Source: Acidimicrobiales bacterium
GTDB lineage: Bacteria; Actinomycetota; Acidimicrobiia; Acidimicrobiales; Aldehydirespiratoraceae
Assembly: GCA_029246685.1 (NCBI GenBank)
Contig: JAQWMR010000003.1
Location: 1 to 64,000, forward strand
Reading direction: 5' to 3'
DNA length: 64,000 nucleotides
In this document: in pieces, positions 49,256-59,020 of the stretch
Layout: each line of letters opens with the position of its first letter
Position numbering within the stretch: position 1 is the first letter of the stretch
Program-made: the position numbers and the translations under genes
The notes under the pieces: model-generated
What the model was told of the DNA's origin: nothing
The model's database searches: none
Seen by the model: only the letters and a program-made list of their open reading frames with translations

Positions 49256-50494
49256 TCAACCCTCGTCGGCTTGGGCGTACGGACTCTCGAGAATGCTCTC
49301 GTGACCGTCGGTGATCGGCTGGTCGACTCGCTGGCCACTCCCGCCACCCGGGCCGAACGAGTCCACGACCTCTCGGAGCGCTTCGCGGTCGGGGACCTGC
49401 GGTAGCTGTTGGGGCTGACCTGGCATCTCGGCGATGTGCAGCGTCTGGGTGGGGAAGGCGAAGTCGACGTTGAGCGATTCCGCGAGCCGCATGATATCGA
49501 GGTTGAGGACGTGCCTGGTCCGCAGCTCCTCGGTCCAGTCGGCCGCGTCCATGAAGCAGTACACCAGGACGTCGAGGCTGGTGGCGCCGAAGCCGTGAAA
49601 CTCGACCATGTAGTAGTCCTGCCGCATGCCGGGGTTCGCCCGGATGATGGCCCGGATTCCTTCGACGAACGCCTGCATCTGGTCCGGCTTGGTGTGGTAG
49701 CCGACCCCGAGCGTGGTCTTGTAACGACGCCAACGGCGCTGACCCATGTTGTCGATGCCGGTGTTCATCAGATTGCCGTTGGGCACGCTGACGAGCGAGT
49801 TGTAGAAGGTGCGCACTCGGGTAGAGCGAAAGCCGACACTCTCGACGGTGCCCTCGACGCCATCGACGACCACCCAGTCGCCGACCTCAAACGGCTTGTC
49901 GGCGAAGATCGTGGCGCCACCGAGAACGTTGCGAACCGTATCTTGTGCAGCCAGAGCGATCGCGAGACCGCCGAGACCCAGGCCGGCGATCAGCGACGAG
50001 ACATTGACGTCGAGATTCTGCAGCACGAACAGGATGCCCACCGCAGTAACGAAGAGCCGCATCGTTGTTCGCAGCAACGGCACGAGGCTGTCGTCGAGCT
50101 TCGTTTCTGTCTCACCTGCGCGCCTCGCCAGCACGTCCACGGCGATGTCTATAGCGCGGTACGCAACCATGATGATCGCAACCGCGGCAATGAGGCTCGT
50201 CGCCTGATTCACGACGTTCTCGACGTCCGGATCGAAGTCGAGCGTCGGGAATCCGACCAGCACCGTGATCCCGATCGCGAGCAGCAGAATGCCGCGGTTC
50301 AGCAGCCGCCGCTCGCCCTCCCAGAACGTGAGTTCCTCACCGTCGAATCGACGCCGCACAACGAGCGAGATCGCGCGTATCAGCGCGAAATGCAGCACGG
50401 CGGCGACAAGTACCAACACAGCGAGACCGATGTATTGCTCCACCTCGATCCCGAGGTACTCGTCGGTGAGCCAGTCGGGCGAAGCAACGATCAC
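49256..50494 (-). CDS. Mechanosensitive channel, MscS family
   Basis: A 412-residue membrane protein. It has about five membrane segments, with the pore helix region GLGLGGLAIALAAQDTVRNVLGG and the following beta domain with NSLVSVPNGNLMN, both MscS landmarks. The C-terminal cytoplasmic part ends with a low-complexity tail. The channel opens under membrane tension to release osmolytes. The start is GTG 50494. The next upstream gap of 183 bases has a 14-base palindrome and no gene. Confidence 0.92.
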   Translation of the reverse strand: MIVASPDWLTDEYLGIEVEQYIGLAVLVLVAAVLHFALIRAISLVVRRRFDGEELTFWEGERRLLNRGILLLAIGITVLVGFPTLDFDPDVENVVNQATSLIAAVAIIMVAYRAIDIAVDVLARRAGETETKLDDSLVPLLRTTMRLFVTAVGILFVLQNLDVNVSSLIAGLGLGGLAIALAAQDTVRNVLGGATIFADKPFEVGDWVVVDGVEGTVESVGFRSTRVRTFYNSLVSVPNGNLMNTGIDNMGQRRWRRYKTTLGVGYHTKPDQMQAFVEGIRAIIRANPGMRQDYYMVEFHGFGATSLDVLVYCFMDAADWTEELRTRHVLNLDIMRLAESLNVDFAFPTQTLHIAEMPGQPQQLPQVPDREALREVVDSFGPGGGSGQRVDQPITDGHESILESPYAQADEG

Positions 50495-50550
50495 CTCATC
50501 AACATAGTCAGCCGACGCGACCAGCTCTGAGACCCTCGCGTGGACTCGAG

Positions 50551-50564
50551 CTTCCGGCCGGAAG
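50551..50564. other. 14-base perfect palindrome CTTCCGGCCGGAAG
   Basis: Lies in the 183-base gap between MscS and the SDR gene. It may be an operator or a short terminator stem; no other feature of the gap was recognised. Confidence 0.35.
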
Positions 50565-50677
50565 GAACGACAGGTTCTGGTGAGGAGCGAGGCGATAGCT
50601 TCGCCGCATGGCCGCGGTGTAAGACGTTCTCGATCGAGCTGGTCGAGTAGACGCTGAGCAGCCCTCGTCGAGCCGAG

Positions 50678-51445
50678 TCAGCGCGCGGTGTAGCCGGCGT
50701 CGACGTGGACGATCTCACCGGTCATGTAGCTCGCTTCGTCCGACGCGAGGAACACGACCACCTTTGCGATCTCCTCAGGTCGAGCCAGACGCTTCATAGG
50801 GATCGTCGCATCGGCCAGTGCCTGCAGATCTTCCGCGGTCGGGGGCGCGTCGCGCTGCGACGAGAGCATCGGCGTGTCCACCTCGCCCGGCGCGACAGCA
50901 TTCACCCGGATCCCATCCTCGGCGTGGTCGAGCGCGAGCGCCCGGGTGAGTTGATGGACAGCTCCCTTGGACACGCAGTACGCGGTCGACCCTGCGGAAC
51001 CCACCCCACCCCAGATGGAACCGAAGTTCACGATTGCCCCGGTACTGGCGCTCGTCATGTGTCGAAGGGCGGCCCGACACATGAAGAACATGCCGTCCAC
51101 GTTCACGCTCATCACCCGACGCCAGTCGTCGTCGCCGGTACCAAGTGCGTCCGCCCGGTGGATCGTGCCAGCGGCTGTGACGAGGACATCGACCGAGCCG
51201 TGCTCGGCGAACGTCGCGTCGACCGTCGCGTCGCAGAATGCCGAATCGCGCACATCGCCGGCGGCCACCGACACTGCCGGTGAGCCCGCGGCACGACACT
51301 CCCCCGCCATGGACTCCGCTCCACCCTCGTCGAGGTCGACGAGGGTCAGCGTCGCACCTCTCGCGGCGAACTCTCGCGCCGACGCGGCGCCCATCCCCGA
51401 CGCTGCACCCGTGATGACGACTGACCGACCGGTGAAGTCGCTCAT
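50678..51445 (-). CDS. Short-chain dehydrogenase/reductase (SDR), gene A
   Basis: Classical SDR of 255 residues. TGAASGMGAASA binds the cofactor, the NNAG-like motif is VTAAGTIH, and the catalytic Ser/Tyr/Lys lie in NFGSIWG and AYCVSKGA. It is the second gene of a pair: its start overlaps the stop of the upstream SDR by four bases. The C-terminal YMTGEIVHVDAGYTAR is standard for the family. Cofactor and substrate are unknown. Confidence 0.9.
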   Translation of the reverse strand: MSDFTGRSVVITGAASGMGAASAREFAARGATLTLVDLDEGGAESMAGECRAAGSPAVSVAAGDVRDSAFCDATVDATFAEHGSVDVLVTAAGTIHRADALGTGDDDWRRVMSVNVDGMFFMCRAALRHMTSASTGAIVNFGSIWGGVGSAGSTAYCVSKGAVHQLTRALALDHAEDGIRVNAVAPGEVDTPMLSSQRDAPPTAEDLQALADATIPMKRLARPEEIAKVVVFLASDEASYMTGEIVHVDAGYTAR

Positions 51446-52212
51446 GCCACGTCGCCCTCGCCTGGCGGCACAGCATCGAACGACATCCCGCCGTAGGTCT
51501 GCCCCGTGGGCTGGAGTTCGATCCGATTGATGTTGACGTGGGCGGGGACGGTGACGGCGTAGTGGATTGCGTCTGCGACCTCGTCGGCGGTCACCTCCTG
51601 CACGCCACTGTCCTTCACTCTCGCCCGCTGCGTGGGATCGCTCACGGCCACGTCGTAGAACTCAGTCGCGACCCGACCCGGGTTTATCTCGGTGACGCGC
51701 ACTCCCGTCCCCCGGAGTTCGATGCGGAGGTTCGTGCAGAATCGATGCACCGCTGCCTTGGACGCTCCGTAGGTCGCGGACGACAGCGGATACAGGCCGG
51801 CCATCGACCCGATGTTGACGATGTGGCCGCTCCGTCGCTCGATCATCGGCGGCAGGAAGACCTTCGTGGCGACCATCAACGCGGTCACGTTCGTGTCGAT
51901 CGTCTGGGTGATGTCCTCGATCGTCCCCTCGGCGAGCGGCGCATCCAGCCGTCCGAGCCCGGCGTTGTTCACGAGCAGGTCGACAGGCCCGACGGAGCCC
52001 GCGAGCGCCACAAGCGCGTCAGAGTCCGTGACGTCGAGGGAATGAATGACACAACCCGTCTCTTCGGCGAGCTGTCCGAGCCGATCACCGCGTCGGGCCA
52101 CGGCATGGATCCGCACTCCCTCTGCGGCCAGCCGACGTAAGGTCGCCGCTCCGATTCCGCTGGACGCACCCGTCACGAGGGCGGACGACGGTAGAGATCC
52201 GGAGCCACTCAT
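51442..52212 (-). CDS. Short-chain dehydrogenase/reductase (SDR), gene B
   Basis: Classical SDR of 256 residues, the first gene of the pair. Cofactor motif [19 protein letters not shown], Ser in NIGSMAG, and YGASK for the catalytic Tyr/Lys are intact. The C-terminal [12 protein letters not shown] segment is of the 3-hydroxy/sugar-like YdfG branch. Its ATG at 52212 is divergent from the isocitrate lyase start with 143 bases between. Substrate is unknown. Confidence 0.9.
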   Translation of the reverse strand: MSGSGSLPSSALVTGASSGIGAATLRRLAAEGVRIHAVARRGDRLGQLAEETGCVIHSLDVTDSDALVALAGSVGPVDLLVNNAGLGRLDAPLAEGTIEDITQTIDTNVTALMVATKVFLPPMIERRSGHIVNIGSMAGLYPLSSATYGASKAAVHRFCTNLRIELRGTGVRVTEINPGRVATEFYDVAVSDPTQRARVKDSGVQEVTADEVADAIHYAVTVPAHVNINRIELQPTGQTYGGMSFDAVPPGEGDVA

Positions 52213-52355
52213 TTCTCGCTCGCCATACGCGTTCCCATCCCTCTCGGCTGCAGGCAGACAACGCTACCTCGCCGGACCAGCGGCCCAAGACGACAGTCAA
52301 GTCCGGACTGGCCTACCTTTCCCTCGCTGACCCCTGCACGACAAGAGACAAAACG

Positions 52356-54602
52356 ATGGCGTTTCTCGACTCAGAAATCGAAGCAACAGAAGCCTGGTTC
52401 GGCTCGGATCGCTTCTCGGAGATCACCCGACTCTTCACGGCCCGTCAGGTTGTCGAACAGCGGGGAACCATCGACCAGGACTACACCGTTGCCCGGGTCG
52501 CAGCCGAGCGATTCCACACGCGGCTACGCGAGCTTCGTTCGCAGGGCAAGAGCATCACCACGTACGGCCCCTACTCCCCCGGCCAGGCCGTCGCCATGAA
52601 GCGATCGGGCATCGAAGGGATCTACCTGGGCGGCTGGGCCACATCGGCCAAGGGCTCGATGTCGGAAGATCCGGGCGCTGACCTCGCGAGCTACCCGCTG
52701 AGCGCAGTGCCGGATGAGGCGGCCCCCATCGTCCGGGCCCTTCTCGCGGCCGACAAGAACCAGCGTTTCGCCCGAACCCGCATGAGCGAGGAGCAGCGAG
52801 ACAGCACCCCTGAGGTCGACTTCCTGCCGTACATCATCGCCGATGCCGACACCGGCCACGGCGGCGACGGACACGTCCGCAATCTCGTGCGCCGCTTCGT
52901 CGAGGTCGGGGTCCCCGGGTACCACATCGAGGACCAGAAGCCGGGCGTGAAGAAGTGCGGTCACCAGGGCGGCAAGGTGCTCGTCCCGGTCGATGAGCAG
53001 ATCAAGCGCCTCAACGCGGCAAGGTTCCAGCTCGACATCATGACCGTCGGCGGCATCATCGTGGCTCGCACCGACGCGGAGGCGGCGACACTGCTCGACG
53101 GCTCCGGCGACGAACGCGACCAAGCCTTCATTCTCGGCGCCACCAAGCTCGACGTTCCGAGCTACAAGAACGCCTTCCTGGCGATCATGGAGAGCCTGAA
53201 CAGCGCCGGCGTCTCCGATCTCAACGGCCATCTGCTCTACGGCATCCCGGACGACCAGAAGGCCGAGGCGATCGCGTGGATCAAGTCGAACGGTCTCAAC
53301 GCCAACATCGCCGACGCTGCCGCGGCGGTCGGCGCCGGCACCCTCACCGCCGAGCAGGCGCTCGACACCGTGGGCGATGCCTTCGTCGACGCCTGGCAGT
53401 CGGCAGCCGGCCTCATGACCTACCGCGAAGCCGTCGCCGAGGCGATGGCGTTCCGCGCCGAGGAGGGCGTCGAACTCTCGATGACCCTCGATGAATGGGA
53501 CGCCTTCTCCGAGCCCGCCTCCTGGCACGTCGCCCAGGCCAAGGCCGATGAGATGGGCCTCGATGTCCACTGGGACGCTCGAATCGCAAAGACGCCCGAG
53601 GGCTACTACCAGATCCGAGGCGGCATCCCGTTCGCCATCGCCAAGTCGCTCGCGGTCGCTCCGTTCTGCGACATCATCTGGATGGAAACGAAGACTGCCG
53701 ACCTCGAGGACGCAAAGGTGTTCGCCGAGGCCATCAAGGCCGTGTACCCCGACAAGATGATGGCCTACAACCTGTCGCCGTCCTTCAACTGGGACACCAC
53801 GGGCATGACCGATGACGAGATGCGGGCGTTCCCAGCTGAGATCGGCAAGCTCGGATTCGTGTTCAACTTCATCACGTACGGCGGCCATCAGATCGACGGC
53901 CTCGCGAGCGAAGAGTTCTCCGCCTCGCTGCAGGAAGACGGCATGTTGGCCTTGGCCCGGCTCCAGCGGAAGTTCCGCTTGGTGGAGTCCCCGTACGCGA
54001 CCCCGCAGACACTCGTCGGCGGGCCCCGCCTCGATGCCGCCCTCATGGGCTCGTCCGGACGCACCGCCACCACCAAGGCCATGGGCAAGGGTTCCACCCA
54101 GTTCCAGCACCTGGTGCAGACCGAAGTGCCGCCGCGGCTGCTCGAGGAGTGGCTCGCCGAGTGGGCCGGAGCCCACGGCGTCGATGCCGCATTGTCCGTG
54201 CAGTTGCGCCCCCACACCCCGGGCTCAGAGATCCTCGAGCTCCAGGTCAACGGGGCCGATGAGACCTTCGCCAACGTGGTGTTCTCCGTCATCCACGATC
54301 GTCGGAACCGTCCGATCCTGCTGGTGCGCGACCAGAACAACCATCGTCAAGAGATGCGCCGCAAGCGGCTCATGACGCTGATGCACCTGTTCCTGATCCA
54401 TCGCTACAAGATCGCCGCGATCCACTTCCTCAGCCCCACGGACGACAACCACAAGCAGGCAGAGGGCATGCGGAACAACGGCATCTTCGGAAATGTCACC
54501 GATGAGGTGGGCGAGATCATCGTCGCCGAAGTCAGCGAGACCGACGTCGGACCGCTCCTGGGCGAGGACCGCAGCGCGCTCTCATCGTTCATCGCGGTTT
54601 GA
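52356..54602 (+). CDS. aceA: Isocitrate lyase, long (ICL2-type)
   Basis: Glyoxylate-cycle enzyme splitting isocitrate to glyoxylate and succinate, 748 residues. The catalytic KKCGH motif is at 199-203, and [19 protein letters not shown] and YNLSPSFNW are the family landmarks. Short isocitrate lyases are about 430 residues; this one matches the mycobacterial ICL2 length, with an added C-terminal domain (from about [16 protein letters not shown] onward) that in ICL2 binds acetyl-CoA or propionyl-CoA and activates the enzyme. That regulatory use is inferred by length and domain order. Start ATG 52356. It fits growth on fatty acids or alkanes, together with the many acyl-CoA genes here. Confidence 0.94.
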   Translation: MAFLDSEIEATEAWFGSDRFSEITRLFTARQVVEQRGTIDQDYTVARVAAERFHTRLRELRSQGKSITTYGPYSPGQAVAMKRSGIEGIYLGGWATSAKGSMSEDPGADLASYPLSAVPDEAAPIVRALLAADKNQRFARTRMSEEQRDSTPEVDFLPYIIADADTGHGGDGHVRNLVRRFVEVGVPGYHIEDQKPGVKKCGHQGGKVLVPVDEQIKRLNAARFQLDIMTVGGIIVARTDAEAATLLDGSGDERDQAFILGATKLDVPSYKNAFLAIMESLNSAGVSDLNGHLLYGIPDDQKAEAIAWIKSNGLNANIADAAAAVGAGTLTAEQALDTVGDAFVDAWQSAAGLMTYREAVAEAMAFRAEEGVELSMTLDEWDAFSEPASWHVAQAKADEMGLDVHWDARIAKTPEGYYQIRGGIPFAIAKSLAVAPFCDIIWMETKTADLEDAKVFAEAIKAVYPDKMMAYNLSPSFNWDTTGMTDDEMRAFPAEIGKLGFVFNFITYGGHQIDGLASEEFSASLQEDGMLALARLQRKFRLVESPYATPQTLVGGPRLDAALMGSSGRTATTKAMGKGSTQFQHLVQTEVPPRLLEEWLAEWAGAHGVDAALSVQLRPHTPGSEILELQVNGADETFANVVFSVIHDRRNRPILLVRDQNNHRQEMRRKRLMTLMHLFLIHRYKIAAIHFLSPTDDNHKQAEGMRNNGIFGNVTDEVGEIIVAEVSETDVGPLLGEDRSALSSFIAV

Positions 54603-54656
54603 GCGCTCCCGCGGTGTGGACCGCGGTGCGTTCGTGTGCCGTGGTGGTCCGGGTCG

Positions 54657-55037
54657 TCAGGCCGGCACACCGCCGGCAACCACCGAGCGGTACATCACCC
54701 GACGTTCCGAGTAGTCGCGGATCGGGCTGTGCATGACCGAGCGGTTGTCCCAGATGACGAGGTCACCGACCTCCCACGAATGTTGGCAGGTGAACTCCGG
54801 GCGTGTGCCGTGCAGCACAGCACGAAGAATGATGTTGCGTCCGGCCGCCTCGTCCATCCCGTCGATCTCCTTCGTGAAGGGGTCGTTCACATACAGCGCC
54901 TTGCGACCGGTCTCGTCGTGGGTCCGTATGGCGGGATGCAAATTGACCGGCATGTCCGGGCCGAAGTTCTTGCCGGAGTGCCACGCCTTCGCTTCATCGA
55001 GCTGCGAGCGCAACGCCTCGGGCAGCGTAAGGTCGCG
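54657..55037 (-). pseudogene. 5'-truncated TauD/TfdA-type dioxygenase
   Basis: The C-terminal half of a 2-oxoglutarate dioxygenase: HPAIRTHDETGRKALYVND, the H-tail RPEFTCQHSWEVGDLVIWDNR and the DYSERRVMYRS end are intact, including the distal His and Arg. The N-terminal half, with the HxD iron ligands, is absent. Recognisable homology starts at about 55037, where it meets the truncated LivF gene head to head. The reading frame stays open a little further but with no homology. Confidence 0.82.
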
Positions 55038-55055
55038 TCGCAGCCGATGAGATCC

Positions 55056-55580
55056 GGCTCGGCGCGCACGACGAGTCGGGCCGGCGTGACGCTGGTGCCG
55101 GATCACCGGGCCCTGTTCACGCGCCTCACAACGCTCGAGAACCTCCGCGTCGCCGACCCGTCGGGTGGCAAGGGCGTCGAGGACATGCTCGACCTCTTTC
55201 CCCCGCTCCGAACGAAAGCTGGCGTGGCGGCGGGAAAGCTCTCCGGAGGAGAGCAGTAGATGCTGGCGCTCGCGCGGGCCCTAGTGCAGCGTCCGCAGGT
55301 GCTCTTGATCGACGAGATGAGCATGGGCCTCGCACCGCTGATCGTCGAGTCCCTCATCGGGGCGATCCGCAGCTACGCATCTGCCGCCGGAGCTGCGGTG
55401 GTCCTCGTCGAACAGCACGTTCCAGTCGCCCTCGTGGCCTCCGACCGCGTGCTCGTGATGGTTCACGGCGACATCGTTCTCGACGGCGCGCCAGAAGATG
55501 CCGGCGCCCATCCCGAACTCGAGTCCCTGTACCTCGGCGGTGCCCGTCCGGAATCGTCACCCAGTGACACAACATCCTGA
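55056..55580 (+). pseudogene. 5'-truncated LivF ATPase with internal amber codon
   Basis: LivF-type ABC ATPase lacking its Walker A part. From about 55056 it reads RAGVTLVPDHRALFTRLTTLEN, then AAGKLSGGEQ followed by TAG at 55257-55259 and MLALARALVQRPQVLLIDEMSMGLAP. Normal LivF has Gln at the stop (GGEQQ), so a CAG to TAG change explains it. The rest continues to 55580 with an intact Walker B. Truncation and amber both indicate a dead gene, and the neighbour's truncation is at the same junction. Confidence 0.88.
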
Positions 55581-55648
55581 GTTGCCCAGACGCGCAACCG
55601 TGGTCAGTCCCTGATGCGGGACAGGAACCTGCTCAGAACAGCGGAATC

Positions 55649-55665
55649 GTTGTGAGATTCACAAC
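55649..55665. promoter_or_regulatory. Palindrome GTTGTGA-GAT-TCACAAC
   Basis: A perfect 7-base inverted repeat with three-base centre in the 224-base gap between the LivF remnant and the arylsulfatase stop. It resembles LacI- or GntR-type operators, but no gene starts next to it now. Apart from this the gap shows nothing recognisable. Confidence 0.4.
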
Positions 55666-55804
55666 AGCGAGTGGACGCTATAGGACAGCTTTCAAACCCT
55701 AAACTGCCTGTTCACAGCGTTGCGGCCTCTAGGGATCGCGCCCAAAGCGGCAGATGAACCACGTTGGGTTACGACGACACCGCTCGGAGCACTGGGTTCT
55801 GACG

Positions 55805-58069
55805 CTACTGGCGCGACCACTCGCGCCTCGCAGTGGCCTCGTCCTGAGTCGCGTCACGACCACCGGCGAGTTGGATGGTGACGTCGTGGAGGGTGCCGCT
55901 GAAGGCGAAGGGAGCTGAGTATCGGTCCGAGACGGCCGAGCCGTGATCCTCGCCGACGCTGGCGCCGGTCGAGGTGAATGTCGACAGGTAGAGCGGGATC
56001 GTCGCTCGTCCACACGTGCTCCCGTCGATCGACAGTTCGACCCGGCCCGCCGAGACGTCTCGCTCCAGGCGCACCGCGAGCGTGCAGTCACCGGTCGGCA
56101 CGTCGATGCTCGACTCCACGATGGTGTGGTCACCGAACGCGTTGTAGTCGACGACGAGACGCCTGTTCTGCACGAAGACGGACAACCCGCAGTTCTCGTT
56201 GCCGGTGGCGATCAACACGCCGTGGTCGTCGGCCGCGCTGGTGACGCGAGCGCTGATGTCGACGACGGTGTCGGTGAGCGACGCAGCCGTTCTCGTCGGG
56301 ATCGGCGTCATCGGCGGTCGGTAGGTGTAGCGGCGGGTGGGCCGGTGGACCTCGTGGTCGCCGATCCGGGGGATGAACAGCTCGAGGCGGCGCTCGTCGA
56401 GCGGCAACACGCCGTGACGTTCCGCTTCCTGCCACCAGAGGTCGATCAGCTCGGCCAGACGATCCGGATCACGCTCAGCAAGGTCGTTGCACTCCGACGG
56501 ATCGGCCGAGAGGTCGTAGAGCTCCCAACGGTCGTCGTCGAAATCGGTGCCGGGGAGATGCCGGGTGACTGCCTTCCACGACACGCCATCGAGTTCGGTG
56601 ACCAACGCCCGGTTTCCGCCGAACTCGAAGTACTGCAGCGTGTTGGTCGCCGGCGCATCGGCATCATCGAGCACCGACGCGAACGAGTGCCCGGTCACCG
56701 GCATCTGCTCGACGCCCCGATATGTCTCGGGCGGTGCGACGCCCAGCAACTCGTAGATCGTCGGCACGATGTCGGAGACGTAGGCGAACTGATTCCGCTT
56801 CGTCCCGGCCTGTTCGTCGCCGAGGCCGGCGGGCCAGTGCACGACCAACGGCACGTGCACCCCGCCCTCGTGGGTGAGCGTCTTGTACCAACGGAACGGC
56901 GAGTTGCCGCACTGGGCCCAACCCCACGGATAGTTGGTGTGACTGCGGGGACTGCCGATGTCGTCGATCCGCTCGATCGCTTCGTCGGGCGACTCCTTGA
57001 TGCCTTGGAAATGCTTCATCTCGTGCATCGTTCCGGCCGCACCTCCCTCCTGGGAGGCGCCGTTGTCGGACAAGAGCACCAGGATCGTGTTGTCCAATTC
57101 CCCCATGGCCCGAAGCCCATCGACGAACCGGCCGATCTGGTCGTCGGTGTGGTCGAGAAACGCTGCGAACGCCTCTTGCAGGCGAGCGGCGAGCCGCTGC
57201 TGATTGTCGGAAAGGTCGTCCCATGGCTCGACGCCCGGGTTGCGGGGCGCAAGGGTCGTGTCGGAGTCGATCACGCCCAGCTCGACCTGGCGCTCGAACC
57301 AGCGCTGCCGTACGACATCCCAGCCCTCGTCGTAGCGACCCCGGTACTTGTCGAGATACTCCTGGGGCGCCTGGTGCGGGGCGTGTGTCGCGCCGAACGG
57401 CAGATAGGCGAAGAACGGGCGATCGGGGCGCACGCTCTTGTTGTCGTTGATCATCAGCAAGAGCTGGTCGACCAGGTCTTCGGAGAGGTGGTAGCCCTCC
57501 TCGGGGGTCGCCGGCGGATCGATGTGCGAGTTGTCGCGCACGAGCTCCGGGTAGAACTGATCGGTCTCCCCCGGCAGGAACCCGTAGAAGCGTTCGAAGC
57601 CACGACCCAGTGGCCACTGGTCGAACGGGCCCGCCGCAGACACGGCGGTGCCCGGATTGAGGTGCCACTTGCCGGCACACAACGTGGCATACCCCTGGTC
57701 GCGGAGAACCTCGGCCACCGTCGCGGCAGCGTCGGAGATGTGGCCGATCGAGTGGGGAAAGCCCGTCTCCCAGCCTGCCAGACCCCGCATCCCCACCGCG
57801 TGCTGGGACCGGCCGGTCAGAAGGGCCGCTCGGGTCGGCGAACACACCGGTGTCACGTGGAAGTTCGTGAACTGCACGCCGCCGCCGGCGAGGACGTCGA
57901 TGTTGGGCGTGTCGATGTCGGATCCGTAGCAGCCGAACTGCGCGAACCCGGTGTCGTCGAGCAACACGAACACCACATTCGGCGCACCGTCACCAGGGTG
58001 CGGTCGCTCCTCGAAATGCGGCTCCGAATCGGCGAGCGTGCGGCCGATCGTTCCCTTGAAGTCGGTCAT
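55805..58069 (-). CDS. Type I (formylglycine) arylsulfatase
   Basis: Sulfatase of 754 residues that hydrolyses sulfate esters. Metal-binding LLDDTG is at 37-42, and the formylglycine motif is CSPTR at 76-80 in VCSPTRAALLTGR. The second signature, GKWHLNPG, and DNGASQEGG are intact. A C-terminal 190-residue extension (from about MTPIPTRTAASLTD) is typical of AtsA/AtsD-type actinobacterial sulfatases. No formylglycine-generating enzyme is in the window. ATG 58069 follows GGGAGT. It is followed by the MBL-fold hydrolase upstream on the same strand. Confidence 0.93.
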   Translation of the reverse strand: MTDFKGTIGRTLADSEPHFEERPHPGDGAPNVVFVLLDDTGFAQFGCYGSDIDTPNIDVLAGGGVQFTNFHVTPVCSPTRAALLTGRSQHAVGMRGLAGWETGFPHSIGHISDAAATVAEVLRDQGYATLCAGKWHLNPGTAVSAAGPFDQWPLGRGFERFYGFLPGETDQFYPELVRDNSHIDPPATPEEGYHLSEDLVDQLLLMINDNKSVRPDRPFFAYLPFGATHAPHQAPQEYLDKYRGRYDEGWDVVRQRWFERQVELGVIDSDTTLAPRNPGVEPWDDLSDNQQRLAARLQEAFAAFLDHTDDQIGRFVDGLRAMGELDNTILVLLSDNGASQEGGAAGTMHEMKHFQGIKESPDEAIERIDDIGSPRSHTNYPWGWAQCGNSPFRWYKTLTHEGGVHVPLVVHWPAGLGDEQAGTKRNQFAYVSDIVPTIYELLGVAPPETYRGVEQMPVTGHSFASVLDDADAPATNTLQYFEFGGNRALVTELDGVSWKAVTRHLPGTDFDDDRWELYDLSADPSECNDLAERDPDRLAELIDLWWQEAERHGVLPLDERRLELFIPRIGDHEVHRPTRRYTYRPPMTPIPTRTAASLTDTVVDISARVTSAADDHGVLIATGNENCGLSVFVQNRRLVVDYNAFGDHTIVESSIDVPTGDCTLAVRLERDVSAGRVELSIDGSTCGRATIPLYLSTFTSTGASVGEDHGSAVSDRYSAPFAFSGTLHDVTIQLAGGRDATQDEATARREWSRQ

Positions 58070-58096
58070 GTGTACTCCCTGTCTCGGATGGTGATC

Positions 58097-58918
58097 TCAG
58101 ATGGTGATGGTGGTCAGGTCGTCGCCGATGATCACGTCGCCGTCGTAGTGTGCGGCGGCCCGAGCGACCCATTCCGGATACTGGTCGGGCGTCGGCGCGG
58201 GAACCATGTGGGTCAGGGCAAGCCGCTTGGCTCCCACTCGGGCTGCGGTCTGTGCGGCCTCGATGACTCCTGAGTGGTACTCGAGGATGTCCTGCGCCAT
58301 TTCGCCCGGGAGCAGCTCGACGATGTCGCGGCGCAGGACCGTCTGTACGTACACGTCCGCACCGTCGGCAAGTTCGTCGACGCCGTCACACGGAATCGTG
58401 TCGCCGACCAGCGCCGCCGACGCGCCTTCGTATTCCAGGCGGAACCCGATGGTCGGGCGGACCGGCGCGTGCATCGTCGCTGCGGTGGTGATGCTCACGT
58501 CGCCGATGCGGAACGCATCGCCGGGCTGCAGCTCGGTGACCTCGACCTGCGGGCCTTTCGTGAGCGGGTCGTGGTGTTCGATGCGGTAGCCGATGTCGTC
58601 CTCCAGCGCGTGAAGCTGGCGCTCCACGAAACGGGCCGTACCGATCGGGCCGTAGATCTGGAGGACCTTCTCCTCTCGGGTTCTGATCCAGTGGGTGGTG
58701 ATCACGTCGTTGAGGGCACAGATGTGATCGCTGTGCAGGTGCGTGATCAGCACACCGGCCAGGCGAGCCGGGTCCGATCCGGCGCCCGCCAAACGCATGA
58801 CGACGCCTCGACCGGCGTCGACGAGGATGTGTGCGTCGCCCGCCTTCACGAGGGTCGAGGGTCCGGCGCGGTTCGCGTCCGGCAGGGGCGATCCCGTTCC
58901 GGTCAGGATGATGTCCAT
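58097..58918 (-). CDS. Metallo-beta-lactamase-fold hydrolase (RNase Z/AtsA-like)
   Basis: A 273-residue MBL-fold protein. The zinc motif HxHxDH is H60-x-H62-x-D64-H65 in ITHLHSDHICALND; the leading GTGSPLPDANRAGP and distal ALVGDTIPCDG and LTHMVP segments complete the metal site. The fold group includes ribonuclease Z and the AtsA-type arylsulfatase; context with two sulfatases favours a sulfatase role (inference). ATG 58918 is the start. It is divergent from the alkylsulfatase-like gene over a region carrying a promoter-like element. Confidence 0.87.
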   Translation of the reverse strand: MDIILTGTGSPLPDANRAGPSTLVKAGDAHILVDAGRGVVMRLAGAGSDPARLAGVLITHLHSDHICALNDVITTHWIRTREEKVLQIYGPIGTARFVERQLHALEDDIGYRIEHHDPLTKGPQVEVTELQPGDAFRIGDVSITTAATMHAPVRPTIGFRLEYEGASAALVGDTIPCDGVDELADGADVYVQTVLRRDIVELLPGEMAQDILEYHSGVIEAAQTAARVGAKRLALTHMVPAPTPDQYPEWVARAAAHYDGDVIIGDDLTTITI

Positions 58919-58962
58919 CGGTCGTGTGTGTCCTTGATCCCAGCCGGAGGTCCGGCGGCCGC

Positions 58963-58991
58963 TTGACCGTAGCAAACAATTTGCATACTGT
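58963..58991 (+). promoter_or_regulatory. Promoter with internal inverted repeat ahead of the sulfatase operon
   Basis: TTGACC (58963-58968) and TACTGT (58986-58991) spaced by 17 bases form a sigma70-type promoter for the operon starting at 59021. The spacer contains GCAAA-CAA-TTTGC (58972-58984), a good repressor site; the TetR gene of this operon is the likely ligand. Confidence 0.6.
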
Positions 58992-59020
58992 GCGAAATTA
59001 CTCTGAAGAAGGTGGTCACG

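Noticed and set aside
52524..54215. Very long open frame antisense to isocitrate lyase
   Set aside because: It mirrors codon structure of the strong isocitrate lyase gene, has no recognisable motif and no ribosome site; high-GC DNA often opens such shadow frames.
55943..58273. 776-residue frame antisense to the arylsulfatase
   Set aside because: Same reason: it covers a gene with clear catalytic motifs on the other strand and reads as low-complexity Arg/Val/Gly sequence.
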